DNA from: Spirochaetales bacterium
GTDB lineage: Bacteria; Spirochaetota; Spirochaetia; DSM-27196; SLST01
Direction of reading: 5' to 3'
Assembly: GCA_028284845.1 (NCBI GenBank)
Contig: JANQQY010000674.1
Location: 1-9,560 of the forward strand
DNA length: 9,560 bases
The position numbers and the translations under genes were made by a program. The notes below the pieces were generated by a model. That model made no database searches, was not told the origin of the DNA, and was given only the letters and a program-made list of their open reading frames with translations. Below are positions 1-5,991 of this stretch, in pieces. How positions within the stretch are numbered: the first letter of the stretch is position 1; every line of letters begins with the position of its first letter.

Positions 1-342
1 GCCGAAATCACGCCGTGGCTCTTTGCATCGGGCGGGATCGCGGTGCGAGTGCAGGGGATGCGCCGATTCTACGCACTTCTGCTTGCAGGTGACCGGGTCA
101 AACTCGTGAAAGCCTTAGACGGCGATCGAGTCCTGGCAGATGCGCCCTTAGCATGGGATGCGAACAACCCCTATCTGTTCAGGCTCAGAGTTTTAGGCTC
201 CACAATCACCGCATGGGTCAACGATCGCCGGCTCTTTGAGGTGACCGACTCCGATCGCCCCCTCACGGACGGCGGCGTCGCATTTGTCCTGGAAGAGGGG
301 CATATGGTGAGTGAACGTTTCTCAGTACGCCCTCTTCCCTAA
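1..342 (+). CDS. C-terminal end of an ADP-ribosylglycohydrolase-like protein (partial)
   Basis: The frame is open from the first base and ends at TAA, giving the last 113 residues of a protein that begins outside the window. The fragment has a beta-sandwich feel, with short alternating hydrophobic strands. The order of motifs is GGIAVRVQGMRRFYALLL, LVKALDG, a Tyr-Leu-Phe-Arg-Leu-Arg strand, ITAWVNDRRLFEVTDSDRPL, and a final Phe-Val-Leu-Glu-Glu-Gly strand. From memory, this order matches the LamG/DUF1080-like accessory domain at the C-terminus of many bacterial ADP-ribosylglycohydrolase-family proteins. The catalytic domain is not visible, so the enzymatic assignment is inference. The domain could instead belong to another carbohydrate-active protein. 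The gene ends 16 bases before the stop of the convergent oxidoreductase gene, and no terminator hairpin is visible between them. Confidence 0.65.
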   Translation, partial: AEITPWLFASGGIAVRVQGMRRFYALLLAGDRVKLVKALDGDRVLADAPLAWDANNPYLFRLRVLGSTITAWVNDRRLFEVTDSDRPLTDGGVAFVLEEGHMVSERFSVRPLP

Positions 343-358
343 TAGTGGTCATTCAAGG

Positions 359-1432
359 CTATTCGCTCTTGAAGTGTTCGACCATCTCGGCGAAGAGTTC
401 GAGGTCGCGCGCGAAATCCTCCGGCGTCGTTCTCACAGGAAGCCCGTCGGTGAGCGTGGCGTGGAGCGACTCCCACTCCTCGGTGAAATTGTCTCCCCAC
501 CACCGTCGCTCATTGTGAGAGAGTCCGTGGAGTCCTTTCGACTCCGTGACGGTCATGACAGTGTTTAGATTCCGGACGTACGGTGTGTCGTACTGAACAC
601 GGACGACCTCGTTGTTTCCGTAGACCTCGATGTGCGCATCGAAGCGCGGAATCTCGTCGATACCCGTCTCGAAGTGGCAGACATAGTCACCGTAGTCGAA
701 GGCTGCGCTGATCGAGCGCCCTCCGAATCGTGTCGCTGCGTACAAGACGCGCTTTGGATCTCCGATGATCTCTCGCATCGCCGAGAGGTCGTGAGAGCTG
801 AGGCCGAGGAGGATGTAGTAGGCCATCGCGATCGTGTCGGAGACGTCGCCGATCGCCTGAGTGATCGCCCGGCGGTCTTTTTCCTTCCCCTGCTGTATGA
901 CGCTCGGAGAGAGATCTGTTCCCCGGAAGACCTTTGACGTTGGGGAGATGATCTGCGCGTTTGAGCCGATGACAGCATGAACCCGTGCGAGGCGAACGGG
1001 CTCCAAGGCGGCGACACGGTCGCGCACCTCAATAAAGGCCGGAGCGTACCTTCTCATATAGCCTACCTGTACAGTTACCCCGCGAGACCGCGCCGCTTCT
1101 GCTATCTCATGTGCCTCGGTGATGGAGTAGCACATCGGCTTCTCAACGAGAACGTGCTTCCCCGTCTCTATCGCGGCCATCGTCACCTCGTAATGAAGAG
1201 GACTTGGATTGGAAACCAGAACAATGTCGTTATCGTCGCTCTCTACGAGGTCACGGTACTCGAGGTACCGGCCTGCGACTCCCCACTGATCTCCAACCGC
1301 ATCGAGCACCGATCGACTGACGTCGCAGAGCGCCGTAACCTCGAACTTCTCCCTAAGGTAGGCGAGACTCGGAAGGTGCAGAATCTGGGCCGCCTCTCCC
1401 ATTCCAACGATTCCAACTCGGTATGACTGCAT
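359..1432 (-). CDS. Gfo/Idh/MocA-family NAD(P)-dependent oxidoreductase
   Basis: A 357-residue cytoplasmic dehydrogenase of the usual family length. The N-terminal Rossmann fold opens with YRVGIVGMGEAAQ (residues 4-16, the GxGxxA nucleotide-binding turn). The family signature EKP is at 97-99 (HVLVEKPM). A VGYMRRYAP segment follows at 123-131. The C-terminal substrate domain contains GDVSDTIAM (195-203) and SHDLSAM (213-219), whose His-Asp pair sits where the family usually has catalytic histidine and aspartate residues. Known members oxidise or reduce sugars, inositols and related polyols with NAD(P); this substrate cannot be deduced. The start is the ATG beginning MQSYRVG, because family proteins begin just before the Rossmann strand. 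The frame continues upstream for 48 more residues without domain character. No good Shine-Dalgarno sequence precedes this ATG; another in-frame ATG lies four codons upstream. It is divergent from a PhyH-type dioxygenase, which suggests a joint catabolic or biosynthetic role (inference). Confidence 0.85.
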   Translation of the reverse strand: MQSYRVGIVGMGEAAQILHLPSLAYLREKFEVTALCDVSRSVLDAVGDQWGVAGRYLEYRDLVESDDNDIVLVSNPSPLHYEVTMAAIETGKHVLVEKPMCYSITEAHEIAEAARSRGVTVQVGYMRRYAPAFIEVRDRVAALEPVRLARVHAVIGSNAQIISPTSKVFRGTDLSPSVIQQGKEKDRRAITQAIGDVSDTIAMAYYILLGLSSHDLSAMREIIGDPKRVLYAATRFGGRSISAAFDYGDYVCHFETGIDEIPRFDAHIEVYGNNEVVRVQYDTPYVRNLNTVMTVTESKGLHGLSHNERRWWGDNFTEEWESLHATLTDGLPVRTTPEDFARDLELFAEMVEHFKSE

Positions 1433-1435
1433 GAG

Positions 1436-1485
1436 ACAAAACATATCATGATGACAGAGATGAGTGCACACAAATATGTCATGAT
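1436..1485. promoter_or_regulatory. Divergent intergenic region with repeated TCATGAT motifs
   Basis: The 199-base gap between the divergent oxidoreductase and dioxygenase genes has two related AT-rich elements on the same strand, 1436-1452 and 1469-1485. They agree at 12 of 17 positions and share AAA, AT and a final TCATGAT. The first includes the perfect 8-base palindrome ATCATGAT (1445-1452). The spacing is 33 bases, close to three helical turns, as expected for a regulator binding one face of DNA. The elements sit immediately upstream of the oxidoreductase start, so a regulator bound there would most directly affect that gene. Further right, GTTCGAAC (1513-1520) and TTCGAA (1563-1568) are also palindromic. 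No convincing -35/-10 pair was found. Function is inference. Confidence 0.3.
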
Positions 1486-1631
1486 CGACCTTGTCAGCGC
1501 GCCACCCTCTTTGTTCGAACCGGGTCGTTCGTCCGGTCGACGCGGGCCCCGCGGCTCGAAACTTCGAAACCGCCAAAAAAGCAAGTGCTTCCGTCGTTGC
1601 TCCCTGGCTATGGCGGTACTACGCTGAGCCA

Positions 1632-2369
1632 ATGCAAGACTTTGTCGTTTCGACGAGTGCCTCTCCGGACGACCTTCGGGATCGTTTTTTTGAGTATGGC
1701 ATTCTGGTCTTTCCTGACTACCTCTCCGGATCCAGCGTCAGTGTGCTCAGCCGGACGGTTCAAGATCACTTCATGCCGATTCTCAACGATCCGGAGCGTC
1801 TTCGAGACCGCAGCACCTCCAAGATCAACTTCGACGTGGACGTCGTTCCCTGGGATCCACTCGCCGATGGTGACGCAGGATTCACAGAGCTCGCCAACGA
1901 GGAGCGGCTCGCCCGTCTCACCGAATCAGTTCTTGGCGAAGGATTCAGCGCCCCGCGCGGACTGGTGATGTGGTCCATTGGCGGCGGCAAGGGACAGGCG
2001 TGGCACCAGGACTGCCCTGCGGACAAGCCTAAGGCGTTCAACATGAATCGACTCTTCTATCTTCAGGACACGACCGTGGACGACGGTGCCATTGTCGTTG
2101 TGCCAGGGTCCCACACCCGAGGTAGAATCCCGCGCGGCGGAAGCCAGTCGCCGATTGAAGGTGAGGTAGTCCTCACGCCTTCCTCTGGCACGCTTGTCTT
2201 CCTCCACGGTCACGTCTTCCATCGCGTCACGCCAAACGTGAGCGGAAAGCCGCGAGTGTCCGCAAACTTCCGGGCATACCCTGTTGGAATCACACAGGAG
2301 GTGAATCAGATCGGCGTCTACCGTGACGGCGCCTACGACTTCACCAAGAAGAAGCGCGTCGACCGGTAG
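1632..2369 (+). CDS. Phytanoyl-CoA dioxygenase (PhyH) family Fe(II)/2-oxoglutarate oxygenase
   Basis: A 245-residue protein with the double-stranded beta-helix motifs of PhyH-family non-heme iron oxygenases. The first two iron ligands are H125 and D127 in WHQD. The third is H197 in LHGHVFHRV. R208 lies 11 residues later in GKPRVSANF, the same spacing as the 2-oxoglutarate-binding arginine in human PhyH. A typical PGSHTRGRIP segment is at 158-167, and FEYGILVFPDYLS near the N-terminus matches the family opening. Family members hydroxylate unactivated carbons using O2 and 2-oxoglutarate, releasing CO2 and succinate. Many bacterial members act on small natural products, so a phytanoyl-CoA substrate should not be assumed. 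ATG 1632 is chosen because the family motif begins shortly after it. The 47 upstream in-frame residues look non-coding, and no clear Shine-Dalgarno sequence is seen. A kinase gene follows after 23 bases. Confidence 0.87.
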   Translation: MQDFVVSTSASPDDLRDRFFEYGILVFPDYLSGSSVSVLSRTVQDHFMPILNDPERLRDRSTSKINFDVDVVPWDPLADGDAGFTELANEERLARLTESVLGEGFSAPRGLVMWSIGGGKGQAWHQDCPADKPKAFNMNRLFYLQDTTVDDGAIVVVPGSHTRGRIPRGGSQSPIEGEVVLTPSSGTLVFLHGHVFHRVTPNVSGKPRVSANFRAYPVGITQEVNQIGVYRDGAYDFTKKKRVDR

Positions 2370-2392
2370 CGCGGCGTGCTACCCTCCCGGGT

Positions 2393-2977
2393 ATGGGCGC
2401 TGTGATTACTAAGCTCGTCGACTCCATCTGCTCGATGCAGGAGCAGTCGCAATCGCATGGTTCGTTCTTTGTGGTCGCTTTGGATGGTCGCAGTGGGGTG
2501 GGCAAGTCGACGCTGGCCGCCGAACTCGCGCGCGAGCTTGGCGGATCCGTTCTTCCGGGGGATGACTTCTACGCCGGCGGGGTTGAGATAAGAGATGAGG
2601 CCCCGGATCGGCTCGCTGAGATCTGCATCGATTGGAGGCGCATTCGGGAGGCCCTCGTTTCCCTCCGCTCTCATGGAGAGGTTGTCTACCACGCCTTCGA
2701 CTGGGAGGCTTTTGATGGCCGGCTTGAGCCGAACAGGACAGAGCTCCGTGAGGAATCGATTCTCATTCTTGAAGGTGTCTACTCGGCGCGCCGGGCGCTG
2801 CGAGATCTTATCGACGTTGCCGCCCTGGTCGAGACAACCGAGAAGGAGCGAGTCAGGAGGCTCATCGCACGTGAGGGGACGATCGGCGAATGGGAAGAGC
2901 AGTGGCAACGGGCGGAAGAGTGGTACTTCGAGCACGAGGCGACAAAGAGCACCTTTGATCTCGTGGTGAGCATCTAG
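2393..2977 (+). CDS. Uridine-kinase-like P-loop kinase
   Basis: A 194-residue P-loop NTPase of the uridine kinase / phosphoribulokinase-like group. Walker A is GRSGVGKST at residues 32-40. PGDDFY follows at 55-60, where the aspartates are expected to take part in catalysis or magnesium binding. IDWRRIREAL is at 79-88, YHAFDWEAF at 99-107 and LILEGVYSARR at 124-134, the last in the Walker-B-like position. A basic helix (KERVRRLIAREG, 151-162) and WEEQWQRAEEWYFE (167-180) look like the lid and C-terminal segment. This pattern is common in bacterial proteins annotated as uridine kinase or (d)NMP kinase, but most have no demonstrated substrate. It probably shares a transcript with the upstream dioxygenase gene (23-base gap). 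The start at ATG 2393 has only a weak ribosome site (CCCGGGT). GTG 2402 is an in-frame alternative that would remove three residues. Confidence 0.8.
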   Translation: MGAVITKLVDSICSMQEQSQSHGSFFVVALDGRSGVGKSTLAAELARELGGSVLPGDDFYAGGVEIRDEAPDRLAEICIDWRRIREALVSLRSHGEVVYHAFDWEAFDGRLEPNRTELREESILILEGVYSARRALRDLIDVAALVETTEKERVRRLIAREGTIGEWEEQWQRAEEWYFEHEATKSTFDLVVSI

Positions 2978-3143
2978 TTTCCAGAGACTGTCGCCGGCCA
3001 AAAGCGACAAGGAACCAAGTCGGACGCTCGAGTGGTGAACGAGTCGAGTGAGGTTCGAGCCGATGCCTCGGCGAAGTTGCGCGCACCCGTCGCGAGTGCG
3101 CCTTTCGGCGTGCCGGTTTGCACTGCCCCGTCCTGACAGATGA

Positions 3144-3181
3144 CAAAAAAGGGCGAGTTGCTCCCGACGGCAACTCGCCCC
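3144..3181 (-). terminator. Rho-independent terminator of the ybaN-katG unit
   Basis: An 11-base perfect stem (GGGCGAGTTGC at 3151-3161 and GCAACTCGCCC at 3170-3180) encloses an 8-base loop. Read leftward it is followed at once by six thymines (3150-3145), the standard intrinsic terminator layout. It lies about 20 bases past the katG stop. The rightward direction has no thymine run, so it should not terminate the kinase transcript. The region 2978-3143, between the kinase stop and this element, holds no gene that I can support, only a weak 6-base stem at 3081-3101. Confidence 0.93.
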
Positions 3182-3202
3182 AAGGCCTTATCTATCGCTT
3201 GC

Positions 3203-5386
3203 TTACTGGAGGTCGAACCGATCCAAGTTCATTACCTTGTCCCAGGCTCGCACAAAGTCTTGTACGAACTTCTCGTCCGCGTCCGACGAGCCGTACACCT
3301 CGGCCAGCGCCCGGAGCTGGGAGTTTGAGCCAAACACAAGGTCGACCCGGGTACCCATCCACTTGCGCTCGCCGCTCTCGCGGTCGATTCCCTCAAAGGC
3401 GTGCCCGCCCTTGTCCAACGGCTTCCACTCGGTCCCCATATCGAGCAGGTTCACAAAGAAGTCGTTCGTGAGGATTCCGGGGCGATCGGTGAAGACTCCA
3501 TACGGGGTATCGCCGTGATTCGCGCCTAGCATTCGCATTCCACCGATCAATACGGTGAGTTCGGGGGCGGTCAATGTCAGAAGCTGCGCCTTGTCGAGGA
3601 GGAGCTCCTCCGCAGGCACCGAGTAGACGCGCGACTGGTAGTTCCGGAAGCCGTCTGCTGCCGGCTCCAACAGGCCAAAGCTGCGAGCGTCGGTCTGCTC
3701 TTGACTCGCATCCGTACGTCCAGGCGTGAACGGCACGGAGATCGAGTGGCCGGCGGCACTCGCCGCTTTCTCAACCGCGGCACAACCGCCAAGAACGATC
3801 AGGTCTGCGAGCGAGATCTTTCGCTCTCCTGACGAAGCGTTGAACTCCGACTGGATCTTCTCAAGCGCTCCAAGGACCACGGCGAGCTTCTCGGGCTCGT
3901 TCGCATCCCAATTCTTCTGAGGTGCGAGCCGCACGCGAGCACCATTCGCCCCACCGCGGAAGTCGGATCCGCGGAAGGTGGATGCCGAGGCCCAGGCCGC
4001 AGAGACGAGCTGCGCGACGCTCAGACCGGAAGAGAGGATCGTCTCTTTGAGCGATGCAATCTCATCATCTGTCACGAGCGGATGCTCCACCGCGGGGACG
4101 GGGTCCTGCCAGATGAGCTCTTCTGCTGGAACTTCGGGACCCAGGTAGCGCGCCTTTGGCCCCATGTCGCGGTGGGTGAGTTTGAACCAGGCTCGTGCGA
4201 ACTGGTCTGCAAACTCTTCCGGATTCTCAAGGTACCGGCGCGCGATCTTGTTGTACGCGGGATCAAACTTCAGCGAGAGGTCCGCAGTAGTCATCATGGG
4301 GGGATGCATCTTGCTGGAGTCGTGAGCATCCACGACCATGTCCTCTTCGTCCACGTCTACCGCATGCCACTGCCAGGCGCCGGCAGGGCTCTTTACTTTC
4401 TCAAACTCGTACTTGAACAGGACCTTGAGATAGCCCATATCCCAGCGAGTGGGGTAGGGCTTCCAGGCACCCTCGATTCCGCTGCCGATCGTGTCGCCGG
4501 CCTTGCCGCTGCCATGGCTGCTCTTCCAGCCGAGTCCCATCTCTTCAAGTGGGGCTCCCTCAGGCTCTCGTCCCACGTGTGCGGGGTCGCCCGCTCCATG
4601 TGCCTTTCCAAAGGTGTGGCCGCCGGCGACGAGTGCGACAGTCTCTTCGTCGTTCATCGCCATTCGAGCAAAGGTATCTCTGACGTCACGTCCGGATGCC
4701 ACCGGATCCGGCTCCCCGTTGGGACCCTCCGGGTTCACGTAGATGAGGCCCATCTGGACCGCTGCAAGCGGGTTCTCAAGGTCACGATCGCCGGTGTAGC
4801 GGTTGTCGCCCAACCACTCGGTTTCACCTCCCCAGTAGATGTCTTCTTCGGGTTCCCAGATGTCGGGGCGCCCGCCACCAAAGCCAAAGGTCTTGAACCC
4901 CATCGACTCGAGCGCGCAGTTGCCGGCAAGGATCATAAGATCGGCCCAAGAGATCTTCTTGCCGTACTTCTGCTTGATCGGCCAGAGCAGGCGACGCGCC
5001 TTATCTAGGTTCACGTTGTCCGGCCAGCTGTTTAGTGGAGCGAACCGCTGGTTGCCGGTGTTGCCGCCGCCACGACCGTCCGCTGATCGGTAGGTGCCGG
5101 CCGCGTGCCAAGCCATCCGAATGAACAGAGGCCCATAGTGTCCGTAGTCGGCCGGCCACCACTCCTTGGAATCGGTCATCAGCGCATACAGGTCCTTCTT
5201 GACCGCGTGCAGATCGAGCTTTGCGAACTCTTCGGCGTAATTGAAGTCCGGTTCCATAGGGTCAAGGCCGGGCGGGTTCTGATGGAGGATCTTCAGATTC
5301 AACTGATTGGGCCACCATTCCGGATTCGACGTTCCGCGCGCTGCGGACGTGTGCCCAATCACTGGGCAGACTGACGTGTCACTCAT
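3203..5386 (-). CDS. katG: Catalase-peroxidase KatG
   Basis: A 727-residue bifunctional heme enzyme that dismutates hydrogen peroxide and also has peroxidase activity. It is full length for the family and has both halves of the duplicated peroxidase fold, with heme bound by the N-terminal half. Distal residues R90, W93 and H94 are in IRMAWHAAGTYR. Proximal H257 is in GGHTFGKAHG, with W308 and D369 completing the proximal triad. The cross-linked Met-Tyr-Trp cofactor is preserved as W93, Y216 (GLIYVNPEGP) and M242 (RMAMND). The mobile arginine is R406 (HRDMGP). Positions were matched by spacing to Mycobacterium tuberculosis KatG (W107, Y229, M255, H270, W321, D381, R418). No secretion signal is seen, so it is cytoplasmic. 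The start is set by a strong AAAGGAGA ribosome site. The ATG overlaps the stop of the upstream ybaN gene as ATGA, and the gene lies next to divergent oxyR, so induction by peroxide is expected. Confidence 0.98.
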   Translation of the reverse strand: MSDTSVCPVIGHTSAARGTSNPEWWPNQLNLKILHQNPPGLDPMEPDFNYAEEFAKLDLHAVKKDLYALMTDSKEWWPADYGHYGPLFIRMAWHAAGTYRSADGRGGGNTGNQRFAPLNSWPDNVNLDKARRLLWPIKQKYGKKISWADLMILAGNCALESMGFKTFGFGGGRPDIWEPEEDIYWGGETEWLGDNRYTGDRDLENPLAAVQMGLIYVNPEGPNGEPDPVASGRDVRDTFARMAMNDEETVALVAGGHTFGKAHGAGDPAHVGREPEGAPLEEMGLGWKSSHGSGKAGDTIGSGIEGAWKPYPTRWDMGYLKVLFKYEFEKVKSPAGAWQWHAVDVDEEDMVVDAHDSSKMHPPMMTTADLSLKFDPAYNKIARRYLENPEEFADQFARAWFKLTHRDMGPKARYLGPEVPAEELIWQDPVPAVEHPLVTDDEIASLKETILSSGLSVAQLVSAAWASASTFRGSDFRGGANGARVRLAPQKNWDANEPEKLAVVLGALEKIQSEFNASSGERKISLADLIVLGGCAAVEKAASAAGHSISVPFTPGRTDASQEQTDARSFGLLEPAADGFRNYQSRVYSVPAEELLLDKAQLLTLTAPELTVLIGGMRMLGANHGDTPYGVFTDRPGILTNDFFVNLLDMGTEWKPLDKGGHAFEGIDRESGERKWMGTRVDLVFGSNSQLRALAEVYGSSDADEKFVQDFVRAWDKVMNLDRFDLQ

Positions 5387-5904
5387 GCGTATCTCCTTTC
5401 TTTTTCTAAGTCTTTGTTTGGATTTTTGCTGTTCATAATCTGACTATGGCGAGCAAGTCTCTCGGCGCTGATCTTCCGAGGTTTGATGGTGGCTACGTGC
5501 CACGTCACCGCGATTCCCACCGCGGCCAGGATGAGGAGCACCACAAGAGAGCTGCGGACAAACCAGGCCGAAACGGAAAGGGTTGCCCAGAGCACGCCAA
5601 TCGTCCATGCCTTGTCGCGTCGGCTCATTCCCTCGCCGGTGGTGTAGACGCGTAGATATCGCCCAGTGAGTCGGTTCTTATGGAGCCAGCGATACATCTG
5701 GGGATTCACCGAGATGAAGATTCCACTCGCAATGACAAAAAACACTGTGGTTGGAAGAACCGGCATAACGATGCCGACGATCCCGATGATGACGAAGAGG
5801 ATCCCCAGACTGTTGTAAAAGATGTGGCGTCCGCGATTCACTGGACGAACGACACGAGGCGTTCCGTCCTTGCGGGTAAATCTGCCGTATCGGTCTTGAG
5901 GCAT
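5383..5904 (-). CDS. ybaN: DUF454 / YbaN-family inner membrane protein
   Basis: A 173-residue protein with the DUF454 signature. GILFVIIGIVGIVMPVLPTT (residues 34-53) contains the conserved PxLPTTxF turn, followed by a short helix, MYRWLHKNRLTGRYLR (70-85) and GEGMSRRDKAW (90-100). Four hydrophobic segments are predicted by eye at about 33-50, 52-66, 101-116 and 119-137, with charged ends facing the cytoplasm. The biochemical function of the family is unknown. The start is ATG 5904, preceded by a good GGAAGGAG ribosome site. Upstream in-frame sequence is antisense to oxyR and is not part of the gene. Its TGA overlaps the katG ATG (ATGA), and the katG ribosome site lies inside its last codons, so the two are probably co-transcribed and translationally coupled. 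It has about 37 hydrophilic C-terminal residues after the last membrane segment. Confidence 0.88.
   Translation of the reverse strand: MPQDRYGRFTRKDGTPRVVRPVNRGRHIFYNSLGILFVIIGIVGIVMPVLPTTVFFVIASGIFISVNPQMYRWLHKNRLTGRYLRVYTTGEGMSRRDKAWTIGVLWATLSVSAWFVRSSLVVLLILAAVGIAVTWHVATIKPRKISAERLARHSQIMNSKNPNKDLEKERRYA
5392..5399 (-). promoter_or_regulatory. katG ribosome binding site inside ybaN
   Basis: AAAGGAGA on the leftward strand, 5 bases before the katG ATG. It sits within the last codons of ybaN (encoding Lys-Glu-Arg-Arg-Tyr). It fixes the katG start and suggests that ribosomes finishing ybaN can restart on katG. Confidence 0.85.
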
Positions 5905-5910
5905 CACTCT

Positions 5911-5918
5911 CTCCTTCC
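5911..5918 (-). promoter_or_regulatory. ybaN ribosome binding site
   Basis: GGAAGGAG on the leftward strand, 6 bases before ATG 5904. It decides the ybaN start against the much longer in-frame opening upstream. Confidence 0.85.
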
Positions 5919-5943
5919 GTCGGTACAACGTAGCTCCGGGTTG

Positions 5944-5972
5944 GCTATAGATCAAATTGATTGTGTCTACCA
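5944..5972 (-). promoter_or_regulatory. Candidate ybaN-katG promoter
   Basis: On the leftward strand, TATAGC (5949-5944) is a fair -10 box, 4 of 6 matching TATAAT. The hexamer 17 bases upstream (TGGTAG, 5972-5967) is a poor -35 box. The predicted start of transcription is near 5937, giving a leader of about 33 bases before ybaN. A weak -35 box is typical of promoters that need an activator, and the OxyR-type palindrome lies just upstream at about -40 to -54. The boxes are assigned by eye. Confidence 0.5.
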
Positions 5973-5985
5973 GATCATAGATACT
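5957..5985 (+). promoter_or_regulatory. Candidate oxyR promoter giving a leaderless transcript
   Basis: TTGATT (5957-5962, 4 of 6) and GATACT (5980-5985, 4 of 6) are separated by exactly 17 bases. Transcription from this pair would start about 7 bases later, at the GTG of oxyR itself. No Shine-Dalgarno sequence is present before that GTG, which agrees with a leaderless message. The -10 box is inside the OxyR palindrome. Confidence 0.45.
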
Positions 5986-5991
5986 ATCTAT
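5977..5991. promoter_or_regulatory. OxyR binding site (perfect consensus palindrome)
   Basis: ATAGATACTATCTAT fits every fixed base of the OxyR element ATAGNTNNNANCTAT described in E. coli. It is also a perfect inverted repeat of 7 bases around one central base, and contains the T-N11-A core of LysR-type sites. Looser copies are present nearby: 5956-5970 matches 7 of 10 fixed bases, 21 bases away (the E. coli tandem spacing is 22), and 5947-5961 matches 8 of 10 but is out of register. The site lies between oxyR and ybaN-katG. It is placed to activate the leftward promoter and to cover the -10 region of oxyR, so autorepression is likely (inference). Confidence 0.85.

Noticed and set aside
1433..1576. 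48-residue N-terminal extension of the oxidoreductase
   Set aside because: The Rossmann strand normally starts within about 5 residues of the first Met. The extension overlaps the likely regulatory repeats and has no domain character.
1491..1631. 47-residue N-terminal extension of the PhyH-family protein
   Set aside because: There is no family similarity before MQDFVVS, and the extension would use the divergent control region as coding sequence.
3081..3101. GCGCAC/GTGCGC hairpin after the kinase gene as a rightward terminator
   Set aside because: The stem is only 6 bases and is followed by CTTTC rather than a thymine run, so it is not convincing.
4082..5008. 308-residue rightward open frame opposite katG
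   Set aside because: It lies wholly antisense to a well-conserved katG region, with no recognisable motif and no ribosome site. It is explained by codon bias on the katG strand.
5680..5991. In-frame upstream extension of oxyR to ATG 5680
   Set aside because: It is antisense to ybaN, is rich in Asp/His/Lys without fold features, and OxyR homologues begin at the equivalent of GTG 5992.
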